In this document: positions 1-12,001 of the stretch, one piece after another
Layout: every line of letters starts with the position of its first letter
How positions within the stretch are numbered: position 1 is the first letter of the stretch
Origin: Begonia masoniana
Taxonomy: Eukaryota; Streptophyta; Magnoliopsida; Cucurbitales; Begoniaceae
Direction: 5' to 3'
DNA: 64,000 nucleotides
Assembly: GCA_022432975.1 (NCBI GenBank)
Contig: CM039509.1
Span: 44,178,209 to 44,242,208 of the forward strand
Notes under the pieces: model-generated
Database searches by the model: none
The model's input: only the letters and a program-made list of their open reading frames with translations
What the model was told of the DNA's origin: nothing
Translations under genes and position numbers: made by a program

Positions 1-1000
1 GATCTACCGAAACTCCTTCTGCAGACACCACGTGGCCTAGGAAATTAATTCTGCTCAGCCAGAATTCACACTTTGATAGCTTGGCATATAATTGATGTTG
101 CTTTAGGATTGACAGTACAATAGCTAAGTGCTTCTCATGCTCGGCCTCACTCCTGGAATAAACCAGATGTCGTCGGATGAAAACGATCAAAACTTTATCT
201 CAAGACATCCTGCGAAAATTCTTGTTATCAGGTCATAAATGCCTGCCGGAGCATTAGTACCCGAACGCTCACCAAGACTCGTAAGGCCCCGTAACGTGTC
301 CTTAGAAGGCGGTCTTTGGGAATATCATCAGCCCAACCTTCAACTTGGTAATAATCGGAGCGCAAGTCAATTTTAGAAATACCCGGAGCCCCGAGTTGGT
401 CAAATAGGTCATGACTCTCGGCAACGGGTCATTATTCTGAATAGTCAAACTTGTTCAGCTAACGGTAGTCATACACATCGTAGGGACCCATCCTTCTTTA
501 ACAACAAGAGGGGCACCCCACGGAGGAAAAACTAGGGCGACACAAAACCCTATCCACAATTACTTTAAGCTGAGTCCTTTCACTCCCCTAGCTCAGCGGT
601 GCCTACGGTACGGATTCTTCGATTACGGTCAGCACCAGGAAACATGATCTCGAACTCGATCTCACCGATCAGGTGGCAATCCGGTAAGTCATCAGGGAAA
701 GACCTCGAGAAGTCTAGAATTACCGATATTTTGAAGTTCCACCTCAACCTGTCTTGAACATCTAATACGGGGGCAAGGACTACGACACCTCCTGACCTCA
801 TAACGCTGTTGAGATTTCAACGGTAGATATAACAGGCATTACTATGTTCCTTGGTAGGCCGGATAGGAGAACTCTCTTCGTTCGGAGCGCTAAAAGTCAA
901 TTAGCAGGAACTACAGTCAATGGGGCATTTGAGGCTCAATAGCAAGTTATCCCTAGAATCACTCGTATCCTTTCATACCGATGACGATAAGATGGCATAC
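1..1000 (-). pseudogene. Degenerate protease-to-RT remnant of chromovirus A
   Basis: Minus-strand remnant of a Ty3/gypsy pol gene that runs off the left edge. Short conserved pieces are readable: a DDLP...GEIEFEI block around 650-705, matching the linker before RT in the better copies further right, and a WGAP block near 500-525 from the RT fingers. The catalytic YxDD region (about 150-240) is scrambled. Reading frames are broken by many indels, so no product is expected. It continues the gag at 1012-2265 in the expected gag-PR-RT order. Confidence 0.7.
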
Positions 1001-1011
1001 AATTTCTGGTC

Positions 1012-2265
1012 TCAAATGACACTATATCCCTGCACTGCCGCTCGAAGTGCATAAACTCTCCGGGATGGTGGCATAACCGTAGGGCCGATCTGACGATGCA
1101 GGCAAGGCACAAGTTCTCCTACCCGCAAAGTCAGTTGGCCACAATCGAATGAGTGGCACGTGTCTAACAAAGTATATGCAGGCATGTTACACACCAAAAT
1201 TGTACCTGTAATTGTTGTGTACAGATCAGCATCATCAACGTCCTCCATCATTGCAAAGACTCTTGGCACGGCCTGATTTTGTCTCGTGTCAGGTATTGGG
1301 CAATTACGGACGTGATGGCCTCCTTTGCCACATCGGAAGCAGCCACCCGTAAGAAGCCTGCATTCACCCTTGTGACTTTTCTGGCATCGTGGGCATACGG
1401 TGAGCTGAGGATCTCCCATCGGTCTCTTCCCTTTGTCTGGATAAGTGATGGTCTCATTGGGCCTCTTAATGCCCCTGTTTTGTTGCTGCTGAGGTTGAAA
1501 ATTTTGGCCTCTTTGCTGTTGCTGTTGTTGTTGTTGAGGAAAATTTCTCATAATCCCTCTTGGTGGATCTCTCTGTCTCTGGGACTTCATTTCTAAGGCC
1601 TTTAACTGATAAGCCTTGGCCACCACCTTCACATATGGTGCCTCATCAAACCCTCCGGTTGTGATTCCTCGCAGAAGGTCCATCTTTAACCCTTGAATGA
1701 ACTGGTGTACCTTGTTCTCATCGGTGGCCACCAGGTGTGTTGCATATCGGGATAATGACTCAAATTTCTAAACATATTCAGCCACTGATCCATACTGTGG
1801 CAGCCGAGAGAATTCAAGCAATTTCTCCTTCCTCACTCCACGGTCAAAGTATTTCTCGTAGAAGATTCTCTTGAACCCTTCCCAGCTCAATGCCACTGTA
1901 GTCGACTGCACTGTGTCCCACCAAAATCCAGCACTTTCAGTGAGATAGAATGTGGCACAAACAACTTTCTTGTTGTCTTCTACTTCTGCATAACTGAATA
2001 TCTTCTCTATTGTTCGAATCCAAATCTCTACGCGGGTCGGGTCTGTAGATAGTCCATCAAATGAAGGCGGCTGGAGTCGCCGGAATCTATCTCCATTGTT
2101 GTCTCGCGGCGCATTATCACGATTGTTATTCCCATGGTTATTGTTTCTATCATCTTCTCGGGCCATCATGCGTTCAACCATGCGTGACTGTGCACCCACC
2201 AGTTCGGTTAGTCTGTCTATGGCATGAGAGCTTTCACTTGACTCTTCCTGACGTCCTCTCACCAT
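1012..2265 (-). pseudogene. gag: gag of chromovirus A, one in-frame stop
   Basis: Gag of a Ty3/gypsy element; gag forms the virus-like particle and binds element RNA. The start is ATG at 2265 (MVRGRQEESSESS), about 145 bp after the PBS. It has a FWWDTVQ motif near residue 115, a KYFDRGVRKEKLLEF block, a Gln-rich stretch (minus strand of 1465-1545), and one CCHC knuckle (CFRCGKGGHHVRNC). One in-frame amber codon at 1768-1770 splits it; both halves are in the same frame. A protease-like start follows (YTLLDT) but the expected DTGATHSF is damaged to DTCHSF. It is closely related to the gag at 7278-8187, less so to the gags of M and D. Confidence 0.85.
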
Positions 2266-2408
2266 TTCTAATAACCCTATAAACAGAATAACCTAATTTA
2301 ATAAAAGAAACTTTTTACAGAACATTAGACACTTACAGTTGGTGGAGCGATCTCACGTGGCGGTTGTGCAGTCAGACATTTCACAGAATCGGTTTTAAAA
2401 CCTTGTCT

Positions 2409-2419
2409 CTCTGATACCA
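2409..2419 (-). other. Primer-binding site of element A (tRNA-iMet)
   Basis: The minus strand reads TGGTATCAGAG, complementary to the 3' end of initiator tRNA-Met. It lies four bases inside the LTR end at 2424, where minus-strand DNA synthesis is primed. Confidence 0.85.
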
Positions 2420-2754
2420 CAACTGTGACAGCCCGAAACCGAACCCGATCGGGGGTCCCAGATCGAAGCCGTCACTCTGGGACATATAACAGAAAACGGG
2501 GGACTATATTTTTTTTCTGTGTGCGTTAAACTTTTAAAACATTGACGGGGAGGGAGTTCTCTGGAGTTAAAAGCAAAACAGGTTTCAATAATGGATAGCA
2601 GAAGGAACTGAAATGCAGGTAGACAGGGAGATTAAGAGAACTTTTACTGGAGAAGAAATGAGTAGAAAATATAGATAGACCGGACCGGAAAAGGTAAGGC
2701 AAAAGATGCATTTAAAACGGGGTGGGAAGAATAATTAAACTGGGCGGAAGACTG

Positions 2755-2978
2755 GCGGAAGATGTGAGCTGACGTCAGGCGGAAGATGCATTTGCAAAGA
2801 CAGAAGTTGGGATGACGTCAGTCGGTAGTTGCGACTTTTAAAACAGACGAAATTGCACTACTCACCGGTGGATTGTATAAGACAAAATAGATGACGTCAT
2901 CGGAAGATGTGATGACATCATCGACAGATATAGGCAGTAAGCGTAATCGGAATATGTGATGACATCATCGGAAGATAT
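2755..2978. repeat. TGACGTCA/GGAAGATG array in LTR A, part 1
   Basis: Degenerate tandem units built from gatgacgtcatcgg and gaagatgtgatgac, with variants gatgacatcatcgg. The array is cut at 2978 by the solo LTR and resumes at 5091. TGACGTCA is the palindromic core recognised by plant bZIP/TGA factors (known biology); use here is inferred. Confidence 0.8.
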
Positions 2979-5090
2979 TGTAGCGCCCGGTTTAATCACA
3001 ATCTAATTATTTAATCAAATCGTGAGACATTATTTTTATGGAGGATTAATGACTAGGTTAATGTATGACTAAGGGAGGGCAGTATGGTAATCTGATAGTA
3101 ATAAAGGTTAACGCATTTAAGGGAAATGTTATTGAAGTAGCCGCCACTATTTTATTTCATTTCCTCTCCATTCTCAGCTCCTCAGCTTAGCAGAACGCGA
3201 TAAGAGACCCCCTTCGACTTTCTCCAGCGATTTCCTCCGAACTTGGTGAGTTTTGCTTCTATTTCTTGCTACATTGTATCTATCGTTGGTAGGAGGGATG
3301 ATAAATGAGGTTTTGAGAAGGCGGTAAGCGAGTGGTGGTTTTGGTTTAAGTTGAAATCGGGAATATACAATGACTAGAGTTTCCAAAACAGTTTCCCTTA
3401 GATTTCTAGTGGTTTAGAATGAAGATTAGAGGAAATTTAATGTATGCTCTGTCTATGGTTTTAGGTTCGAGTAATACCTGAAGTAGCTTGCAACCAAGTT
3501 TTTCCAGGAGACTAGGTAAGTAGAGTTTGCATGTGCCTTCGGGCCTACATCACAAAACAGTAGGATTTGTGTATGCATGAATGTATGTTTCTTTTCAGTC
3601 GCCATGCATCATATTTTGAAGGAAAACGAAAATGAATTTACATGAAGTAGCATGGTGAGACGTGAACAGATTGCAACAGTATACTTTTAAGGGAATTAAT
3701 CCGCCCCTTAATCGAACATATGGATACATACCTTGGGAAAATTTATCCATCTCCCATTCTATCAGGGATCAAATCAGCTGTTAAGGGAACTAATCCGCCC
3801 CTTAATTGAATATATGGATACATACCTTGGGAAAACTGATCCATCTCCCATTGTATCAGGGATCATCAGACCAGTGAACGAATGCAACATAACTGAGGAA
3901 TGAAAGTAGAAACTGCATATTTAGGATTTACATTTCAGTACATATTTCATTCCTTGCTTTGCTTACTTAGCATTAGGCTAATAGATGAGTTTTGTGATGT
4001 AGGTGAAGAGGTTACTGCAGGTGAATTTCCTGTGTGCACAGATGAGTAGATGTGGTTGGAGGGGTACATTCATGCTCCGTTCTGGTAAACTGATGAGGCG
4101 GGTTAACTGATGTCAGCAGTTGTGATGGTCTAGTTGATAATGATTCAATCTGAGTACATTGAGTTTTCATGACAGTAGTGGTTGCAACCTTTTGAATTAG
4201 TTTTGAGAATTCCTGACATTAGTGTTCTGTTGGATTTTAAAATGCTGTTTTTACTGAATTTGAGTAATGCAATGATTTAAATTGTCTCTGAATGGTTTTT
4301 GGTAAAATGCTTAAGTCCTTCTGATAGTCGGAACTTTCTCGGTTTACAGTAAAGTTTACTGCCATGTTGTTTAGTCCATCGGCAGGAGTCGAGTAATTTA
4401 CCTATCGGATAATGTAGAGCTCTTAAGCTACCGGTAGTTATTCTCTATCGGTAGATGTTTTAAGGAGTCATGTGAGGTGCACGTGTCCACCGGTAGATAT
4501 TCTCTATCGGTAGATGTTTTAAGGAGTCATGTGAGGTGCACGTGTCCACCGGTAGACATTCTCTATCGGTAGATGTTTTAAGGAGTCATGTGAGGTCCAC
4601 GTGTCCACCGGTAGATATTCTCTATCGGTAGATGTTTTAAATGACCACGTGAGAAGCACGTATCGGTAGATTCGAGGCGCAAGACTAGTCGTTTTGTGAA
4701 CGGTAGATGTTGGATAACTGAATTATCCAGCTGACGTCATCGGTAGAAGCCTCCTACTTCCTGTTTCTGCTTCTTCCGTTGACTTTGTCCATCGGCAGAT
4801 GCGTTTGACTTCTACGACCCCTCAAGTATTCCACGGTTTAAATTTTTATCTCCCATTTTCCTACTGTTTCTTAACACTCCCAACGATTATTTCAACAATG
4901 TTTATTTCACAGTTTTGTTTAACTCCATTGTTGTTCAAATGATTTCCGCTGCAAATTTTTAAATGTTTTGAGTTTTTATAAAAATGTTGAATTTTGACTG
5001 TCGAGTGAAGATTTAAATTAATCAAAAAATTTCTTAGTCATGTTCGAGCATTGAGTAGCGAACCGGGTTCAGAAAACTCAGGGCGTTACA
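2979..5090 (+). mobile_element. Solo LTR nested in LTR A
   Basis: A 2112-bp LTR with TGTAGCGCCCGG at the left, GGGCGTTACA at the right, and no internal region. It is flanked by GATAT (2974-2978) and GATGT (5091-5095), a 4/5 match to a 5-bp target duplication. It carries the shared layout: a candidate donor near 3246, a micro-exon 3475-3515 flanked by TTAG and GTAAGT, an acceptor GATGTAG|GTGA at 4001-4002, and a CGGTAGATG/CGTGTCCACCGGTAG array at 4380-4800. Intron 2 holds a direct repeat of about 94 bp (starts 3687 and 3781). Related LTRs lie at 21151-22762 and 62170-64000. Confidence 0.85.
4380..4800. repeat. CGGTAGATG tandem array in the solo LTR
   Basis: Tandem units of about 58-60 bp, each holding ttctctatcggtagatgttttaagg-like and cacgtgtccaccggtag-like segments, with CACGTG (G-box) cores in at least four units. 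The last unit (near 4733) contains gctgacgtcatcggtag. It occupies the same 3' slot as the arrays in the other LTRs. Confidence 0.75.
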
Positions 5091-5510
5091 GATGTGATGA
5101 CGTCATCGGCAGGTAAAGGCAGTAAACGTAATCAGCAGAAGGTGATGACGTCAGCCGGAAGATAGATGACGTCACCGAAAGATGAAGGCAGCAGATGAAA
5201 TCAGCAGGTGTGATGACGTCATCGGAAGATGTGGTGACATCATCGGCAGATACAAATAGTAAACGTAATCGGCCGAAGGTGATGACGTCAGCCGGGAGAT
5301 GGATGACGTCACCAGAAGATGCAAACAATAAACAGAATCGGCAGGAGCAAACCTAAAACAGAATTACTATTTGGCAGTAGATGCAGATACGACAAAAGAT
5401 GAACAGTGATATCCGGTGGATGTGAACTACAAACAGAATTGAGTTCACCGGTGGATGTAATAAGACAAAATAGGTGACGTCAGACGGTAGATGTAGGAAA
5501 AATTCCTACC
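5091..5510. repeat. TGACGTCA/GGAAGATG array in LTR A, part 2
   Basis: Continuation of the array interrupted at 2978. Seven TGACGTCA or TGACGTCAnCGG cores are visible, near 5098, 5143, 5167, 5213, 5281, 5304 and 5474, with alternating gaagatg, ggcagat and ggtggatg spacers. The array at 8590-9050 in LTR B is nearly the same. Confidence 0.8.
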
Positions 5511-7277
5511 AGTAGATGTAATCGGAAGACATAGTTTTAAAGGGGAAAATTTACAACTTTTGACAGGAAAACATATAGACAGAGAGCTTAAAACAGAAGA
5601 CATAAACGTCTCAGATTCTCAAACCACTTCAAAACATGGTTCTTGAACGAAACAGAAAACATGATAGATATTTAAGGAAATTCACTCTACGTAAAAGCTC
5701 TAAAACCAGAGACCATCTGTGCATAGGCTAACAGAAAACCTTACAATCTACAGATTCGATGAAACAGACTGCATGGATAGTTCCAAAGCCAGAAGTCATC
5801 CATGCACAAACAAACTAACAGAAAATGTCCCCAAACAATTCCAGAAACATTCAGAATATTAATTTAACTGTCAAATACAGTGGTTTTAAACATTGACACA
5901 GAATCTATACATTGTTTTAAAATCTCAGAGACGGTACTGAACTTAGCATAAAATTACAGAGTTTCCCAAAACAGAAGTTTTCTAAAGAGTTTTTAACACA
6001 GAACCAAAATTTCAGAAAGCTTTACAGAAACCTCTGAACAGAAATCATGTCTGGCTGCAGGATCCGACCCACATGAGCTCGAGCCACCAACACCTAATCA
6101 TCAGACTGAGGCACAAGGTCCTCATTTTCGGGTTCAGTACCTACATCAGAGAGTTCACCTATGAGTCTAAAACTCAGTAAGAACATAATAGATATGCAGT
6201 GATGCAAAATGCTATGCATTCGGTTTTCAAAAATACAGTGACAGTACAGAACATTACGTTTCAGTGGCAGAGGGGTATAAGTGGGGCTTATAGGGGAACT
6301 GACAAACAGTGGGTGCACGATCAGGCACGGTGCACTATCAGGCACAAACAGTAATACAGAACAGAACAGAAACAGATCTGGGGGCCAGTCCCCGTCCCGC
6401 ACTTAACCAATACATTTCAGTCAGATTTTATCTTGTTTAGTTTCAAACAGTGTACAGAAAACATTTGCATGTCTTTCAGAGAAAACGTGTATGCATGAAC
6501 GGTGCTTGAACTTAAACAGGCAGGTAGCAGAAATAAGACAACAGGAAGTAAATCAAAGCTAGACATTTCAGAACATAACTCTAACTCCTCTACCCAGAAC
6601 AACCCGACGGAACAGAGAACCTAGTACCTCCGTGATGTAGGGCCTTAGGGGCCAACCTACAGATATGAACTTACCTGTTTGCTGCAATGTAGAATGCTCG
6701 AATGTCCCTGGAACGCTCGGATCTGTTGCTGCAATGTAGAGAAATTAAACAAGTTGCAAATGCTAACAAATAAATTAGAAGAATTTGTTCCAAACTCATT
6801 CAAATCCTTAGAAAACAAATCGGTGTGTTTTCATCCAAAAACAGTGAGTTTTACCAAAGTATCACAACCCTGAACTCCAACCAGAACTCACATTTTAACT
6901 TATCCAAAATGTTAGCCTTAACAGATGTTTACCTTAGCCGAAGGAAACAGGGAAGTGGAAGTCTTGGAGAGGTTGAAATCGCCAGGAAAGAAGAAGCAGA
7001 GAAGAAGCTAGGAAACCGAGAAAAGAAAGAATAAGGGTTTCACGTAGGAGGAATAACTTAGCTTATTCAACAAGTTGCCAGATGCCACTCAACCATTGGC
7101 TATCTCCCACCAACCTTAATTTCTCCCCGATTTACCCTTCCATGCATTTTAACTTAGTGTAATGCTTAGCTAAACATTAGTTTGGTTTTCCAACAAAACA
7201 CATATATTGCATTTATATTAAATTAATCCCGAGAAATGGTTCGGGAAAAATTACATACAAAAAGGCCGGCTGTTACA

Positions 7278-8187
7278 TGGCCTCCTTTGCCACATCGAAA
7301 ACATTAGCCGGTAGCAAGCCTGCATTCTCCTTTGTGAGGCTTCTGGCACTACGGGCATACTGAAAGTTGAGGAGCCCCCATTAGTCTCTTTCCTTTGTCT
7401 TGATAAAGGATGGCTTCATTGGGCCTTTTAATGCCCCTGTTTTGTTGCTGTTGCTGTTGAGGAACATGTCGAATAATCCCTCTTGGTGAATCTTTTTGTC
7501 TCTGGGACTTATTTCTAAGGCCTCTAACTGATAAGCCTTGGTCACCCCCTTCACATACGGTGCCTCATCGAACCCTCCAGTTGTGATTCCTCGTAAAAGG
7601 TCCATCTTCAACCCTTGAATGAACTAGAGCACTTTGTTCTCATCGATGGCCACCAGGTGTGTTGCATATCGGGATAATGACTCAAATTTCTGAACATATT
7701 CGGCCACTGACCTATACTGTCGCAGCCGAGAAAATTCGAGCAACTTTTCCTTCCTCACTCCCCGGTCAAAGTACTTTTCGTAGAAGATTTTCGTAAATCC
7801 ATCCCAGCTTAATGCCACGGTAGTGGACTGCACAGTGTCCCACCAAAATCCAGCACTTTCGGTGAGATAGAATGTGGCGCAATTAACCTTCTTGTTGTCT
7901 TCTACTTCTGCATATCTGAACATCTTTTCCATTGTTCGAATCCAGGTTTCAGCACGGGTCGGGTCTGTAGACAGTCCATCAAATGAAGGCGGCTGGAGTC
8001 GCCAGAATCTGTCTCCACTATTGTCTCGCGGCGCATTATCACAATTGTTATTCCCATGGTTATTGTTTCTATCATCTTCTCTGGCCATCATGCGTTCAAC
8101 CATGCGTGACTGTGCACCCACCAGTTCGGTTAGTCGGTCAATGGCTCGAGAGCTTTCGCTTGACTCTTCTTGATGTCCTCTCACCAT
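7278..8187 (-). pseudogene. gag: gag of chromovirus B, truncated by element A
   Basis: Gag of the same subfamily as element A, starting at ATG 8187 (MVRGHQEESSESS) and showing the FWWDTVQSTT motif. An in-frame stop at 7624-7626 splits it; the 7381-7611 piece continues in the same frame and then loses frame. The coding sequence ends at 7278 in the zinc-knuckle region, where LTR A begins. That fits insertion of A into B: the five bases next to the junction on the plus strand are TGGCC, which should recur at the other end of A, outside the window. Confidence 0.85.
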
Positions 8188-8331
8188 TTCTAATAAACCC
8201 TATAAACAGAATAACCTAACTTAATAACAGAACTTTTACAAAAATTTTAAACACTTACAGTTGGTGGAGCGATCTCACGTGGCGGGTTGCGCAGTCAGAC
8301 ATTTCACAGAATCGTTTTTAAAACCTTGTCT

Positions 8332-8342
8332 CTCTGATACCA
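8332..8342 (-). other. Primer-binding site of element B (tRNA-iMet)
   Basis: The minus strand reads TGGTATCAGAG, between LTR B and gag B. It is the same primer type as in elements A, M and D. Confidence 0.85.
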
Positions 8343-8346
8343 CAAC

Positions 8347-10623
8347 TATGGCAGCCCAAAATCGAACCCGATCAGGGTCTGGGATCGAAGCCATCACTCC
8401 GGGACAGATAACAGAAAACGGGGACTATATTTTTTTTGTGTACATTAAACTTTTAAAACATTTACAGAGGGTGAGAAAGTTCTCTGGATTCGAAATCAAA
8501 CGGGGAAAACCGTTAACAGAATCGGAACGCAAAATGGATGATAGAAGAAAAGCAGGAAGTGATGAAAACAAAAGTGAATAAACTAGCGGAAGGCGTTGAC
8601 GGAAGAAGCAGACATCGAGTGGAATCGGTGGATGTAAGCAGAAATGATACTGGAAGATTTAGGCAGATGACGTGGCCGGATGATGTGGATGACGTCATCG
8701 GAAGATGTATGCAGCAGATGGAATCGGAATGTGTGATGACGTCATCAGAAGATGTGATGACGTCATCGGTAGATACAGATAGTAAACGTAATCGGCAGAA
8801 GGTGATGACGTCAGCCGGAAGATGGATGACGTCACCGGAAGATGCAGGCAATAAACGGAATCGGCAGGAGCAAAACCTAAAATAGAATTACTGTTTGTCG
8901 GTAGATGTAGATACGACAAAAGATGAACAGTGATAACCGGTGGATGTGAACTACAAACAGAATTGAGTTCACCGGTGGATGTAATAAGACAAAATAGATG
9001 ACGTCAGACGGTAGATGTAGGCAAAATTTCTACCGGTAGATGTAATCGGAAGACATAGTTTTAAAGACAAAGTTTGACAGCTTTAACAGGAAGACTTACC
9101 AACAGAGAGCAAAAAAATGGAACAGAAAAACATGAAAGACTCAGATTCTCAAACCAATTCAAAACGTGGTTCTCGAGTACAACAGAAGGCATTAAAACTT
9201 CATACTTCAGAGACTGATTTAAAAAAAAAAAACATAACTTGAACACATGTTTAAAGGAACACGACAGGATTCTCAAGAAAACAGACTGCATGGATAACTC
9301 TAAAACCAGAAGTCATCCACCCACAAACTAACAGATAATACTCCAAACAATTTCAAAATATTCAGAACATGAATTCAACTGTCAAATACAGCAGTTTTTA
9401 AAACTTAGACGTCAAAATCTGTACATTATTTTAAAATCAGAGGATCGGTACAGAACCTAACATATATTTGCAGAATCTACCAAGAGAAGAGTTTTTACAG
9501 AATTTTTACAACACAACCAGAACTTCCAGAAGACTTTACAGATATAGACATTACAGAAAACTTAAACCACGGGTCAGAATTTGTCTGGCTGCAGCAACCA
9601 CACCCCCATGAGCTCGATCCACTAGCCACCTATTCATCAGACTGAGGCACGAAGTCCTCAGTTTCGGGTTCAGTACCTACATTGGGGAGTTCACCTATGA
9701 CTCTAAAACTCAGTAAGAACATAACAAATATGCAATGATGCAAATGCTGTGCATGCGGTTTTCAGAAATACAATGACAGTACAGAACATTACGTTTCAGT
9801 GGTAGAGGGGTATAAGTGGGGCTTATAGGGGAACTGGAAAGTGCACGACAGGCACAACAGAGATACAGAACAGAACAGAAACATATCTGGGGGCCAGTCC
9901 CCGTCCCATACTTAATCGGTACATTTCAGTCAGATTTTATCTTGCTTAACTTCAAAACCGTGGACAGAAAACAGTTTTGCATGAATTTTCAGAGAATCGT
10001 GTATGCATGTACATTTACAGTGCTTACAGTTGATACAGCAGAAACAAAAGATAAAACAATAGGAACCTAAACAGAAACCACAGAACTTAACTCTAACCCT
10101 TCTACCCGAAACCAGCCAACAGAATGTAAAACCTAGTACCTCCGAGATGTAGGGCCTTAAGGGCTAGCCTACGGATATGAACTTACCTGTTGCTGCAGAG
10201 TTGATAGTCCTGAACGTCTCGAAAATGCTCGAACCCTAGTAGAAAAACAGAAAGTAGCCGAGGAGGTCGAAGTAGCTTCGATGACTGAATATCGACTGTA
10301 AGAGAGAATGTCGAGAAGAGAATGGAGAGAGAGCAGAGAAGTGAAATGAAGAGGGTTTCACGCAGGAGGAAGAACTTAACTTCCTCAACAAGTTGCCATG
10401 TGTCAGCTATGCATTGGCTATCTCCTACCAACCATAATTTCTCCCCAATTTTCCATTCCATGCATTTTAAACTTAGTGTTTAGTTTAGTTACACATTGGT
10501 TTGGTTCTCCCCCACACTAAATGCTCCAACATTTTACAATGAAATTGTTATCGTAATTATGGCAATTTAAATCCATACAATAATTCAACAGATTATTACA
10601 CGGCCAAAATGTCGGGTGTTACA
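8347..10623 (-). mobile_element. 5' LTR of chromovirus B
   Basis: On the minus strand it starts TGTAACACCCGACATTTTGG at 10623 and ends near 8347 at a decayed terminus (plus tatggcagccc, expected tgtgacagccc). It is 2277 bp and clearly related to LTR A. Shared landmarks are a micro-exon 10187-10235 flanked by CTACTAG and GTAAGT, an acceptor TGTAG|GTAC at 9677-9678, and an array at 8590-9050. Its outer edge abuts endogenous caulimovirid sequence at 10624, so B probably inserted into that fragment. Confidence 0.8.
8590..9050. repeat. TGACGTCA/GGAAGATG array in LTR B
   Basis: TGACGTCA cores near 8688, 8736, 8757, 8803, 8826 and 8998 sit in degenerate units with cggaagatg, cggtagatac and ccggtggatg. 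Its spacing is very like 5091-5510 of LTR A, so the array was inherited with the LTR rather than acquired after insertion. Confidence 0.8.
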
Positions 10624-11191
10624 TCAATAATTTCTTCATTTTTAATAGAACTTTCAGAAAATATATTTGAAATTAAATTCATGATATATATGTGAGTTTA
10701 TATTCAAATAAACATTAAACTTTTCAACTTATAATCTGGTATAGTGTAATGTGAAATTTCTCAACTATATCTGTATTGAATATCGATTCTCATCGTATTG
10801 AGATCTAAGAACATCGTATTGAAATTTGACTTCCAATCCCCTTGAGACTTATAAGCAACATGCCCTGGCAAAGCCTAACTTTCCAAAAACCTCAAAATCA
10901 TCTTCCTACCATGCAATGGGTATACTGCCAATAGCTTATCCTTTGGCACAACGGCTACACCCCAACACGGAATACGAAAGATAACTTTATGATTTTCAAA
11001 AAATCATAGCAATCATGCTAAGTACAAGTAACCAAGGAAAATCAAACTTCTTATTGATGAACTCAAACCATCGTGTTGATAAGAACAAATATTCGTATTG
11101 GAAAGTTTAATAATATTCATATTACATTATCCAGATTACTCTTCGAAAGGTTTAGTTTATTTGAATATAAACTACTAATTTAGCCAGACAT
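10624..11191 (-). other. Leader-like region of the endogenous caulimovirid
   Basis: AT-rich sequence downstream (minus sense) of the caulimovirid PBS, without a usable ORF. The word catcgtattg recurs several times (about 10793, 10812, and related forms near 11071-11096). It ends sharply at LTR B. The upstream coding part of the virus (movement and capsid regions) would be expected beyond this and is not in the window. Confidence 0.5.
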
Positions 11192-11205
11192 TTGGCTCTG
11201 ATACC
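11192..11205 (-). other. Caulimovirid primer-binding site (tRNA-iMet)
   Basis: The minus strand reads TGGTATCAGAGCCA, complementary to initiator tRNA-Met over 14 bases. No LTR flanks it, which fits a pararetrovirus rather than an LTR element. It lies about 190 bp downstream of a TATA-like box. Confidence 0.75.
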
Positions 11206-11388
11206 AAAATAGGAAGCGCAAACTAAACTTAAAAAAGAAGAAGAAGAAGTAGAAATCAAACCCAAATTATTATATTAAACAAGAGAAGAACAAGTAGAAC
11301 TTACAAACGAGAGCAGAGCACACTAGAGTTTTTAGAGAGAGAAGGCAAAACTCTGGAAAAACTTAGAAAACATTACCAAAGAACACTC

Positions 11389-11397
11389 CTTTATAGA
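11389..11397 (-). promoter_or_regulatory. TATA-like box of the caulimovirid pregenomic promoter
   Basis: The minus strand reads CTATAAAG inside an imperfect palindromic stretch (actcctacttctataaagg), downstream of the last viral ORF and upstream of the PBS. This is where caulimovirids keep the pregenomic RNA promoter. The boundaries are inferred from context. Confidence 0.5.
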
Positions 11398-11503
11398 AGT
11401 AGGAGTTTACAAACAGACAAAAGAAAAACAGACACTCCTATAATGGAGTACGAAGATGCTTTCTTTACAAAAGTGGTAGGGACCACTAGACCACTGAGGA
11501 CCA

Positions 11504-12001
11504 CTAATTATTTGTACCATAGTGGTGATGCTTTTTCATCAATACTGTGATTTCTGTCATAAGAAACTCCATCTCAGCTACGCGATCACCTTTGAATGTC
11601 GGTAAAGCCTTCATATGCTTTATTTCAAATGCATTAAATAAATTCATCAAATATTGAGTTTTCTTCTGATAATTTTGCACCAGCTGATCATTAGCTTCCT
11701 GAAATCTTCTATAGTTTTGAGCTTGAATATGAAGAGGCAGCCAAGTCGGTCTGTTGAATACTCTTCTAAAATTTCTTCTGGAAATCGACCAAAATCCTCT
11801 ATAATGTCTTGGAAAATAATATCGATTACGATATTCTCTATCAATTCTTGCTGAAAAGTATCCAATATGCCAAGGAGCCAAATTATACGGATTCATTCGG
11901 GGAATAACTCTAGGATATAAATTAAGCTGTCTATCTTCAAAAACTTCTTCAGCTTCAAATAAGTCTTCAATAATTCGATCTTCTAGAAGCTCAAAATTCA
12001 T
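11504..12001 (-). CDS. Caulimovirid 3' ORF, 165 aa, unidentified
   Basis: Intact minus-strand ORF of 165 residues, rich in Tyr, Arg and Asn, without a motif I recognise. It starts in an ATGA overlap with the ORF at 11998-12207 (shared bases 11998-12001), an arrangement that suits termination-reinitiation in polycistronic pararetroviral RNA. It is the last ORF before the promoter region. It may be a viral accessory protein or the end of a larger product that has lost its frame. The integrated copy is probably not expressed as part of a functional virus because pol is broken. Confidence 0.5.
   Translation of the reverse strand: MNFELLEDRIIEDLFEAEEVFEDRQLNLYPRVIPRMNPYNLAPWHIGYFSARIDREYRNRYYFPRHYRGFWSISRRNFRRVFNRPTWLPLHIQAQNYRRFQEANDQLVQNYQKKTQYLMNLFNAFEIKHMKALPTFKGDRVAEMEFLMTEITVLMKKHHHYGTNN

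Larger units (their letters stand above)
2424..7277 (-). mobile_element. 5' LTR of chromovirus A, split by a solo LTR
   Basis: On the minus strand the LTR starts TGTAACAGCC at 7277 and ends ...GGGCTGTCACA at 2424, next to the PBS. Without the inserted solo LTR (2979-5090) it is about 2.74 kb. It abuts gag of element B at 7278, so A appears to have jumped into B. Minus-strand landmarks, from 5' to 3', are a candidate micro-exon at 6675-6728 flanked by TTGCAG and GTAAGT, a branch-like CTTACTGAG at 6173-6181, an acceptor TGTAG|GT at 6141-6142, and a TGACGTCA-rich array near the 3' end. ORFs inside are short and spurious. Confidence 0.8.
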
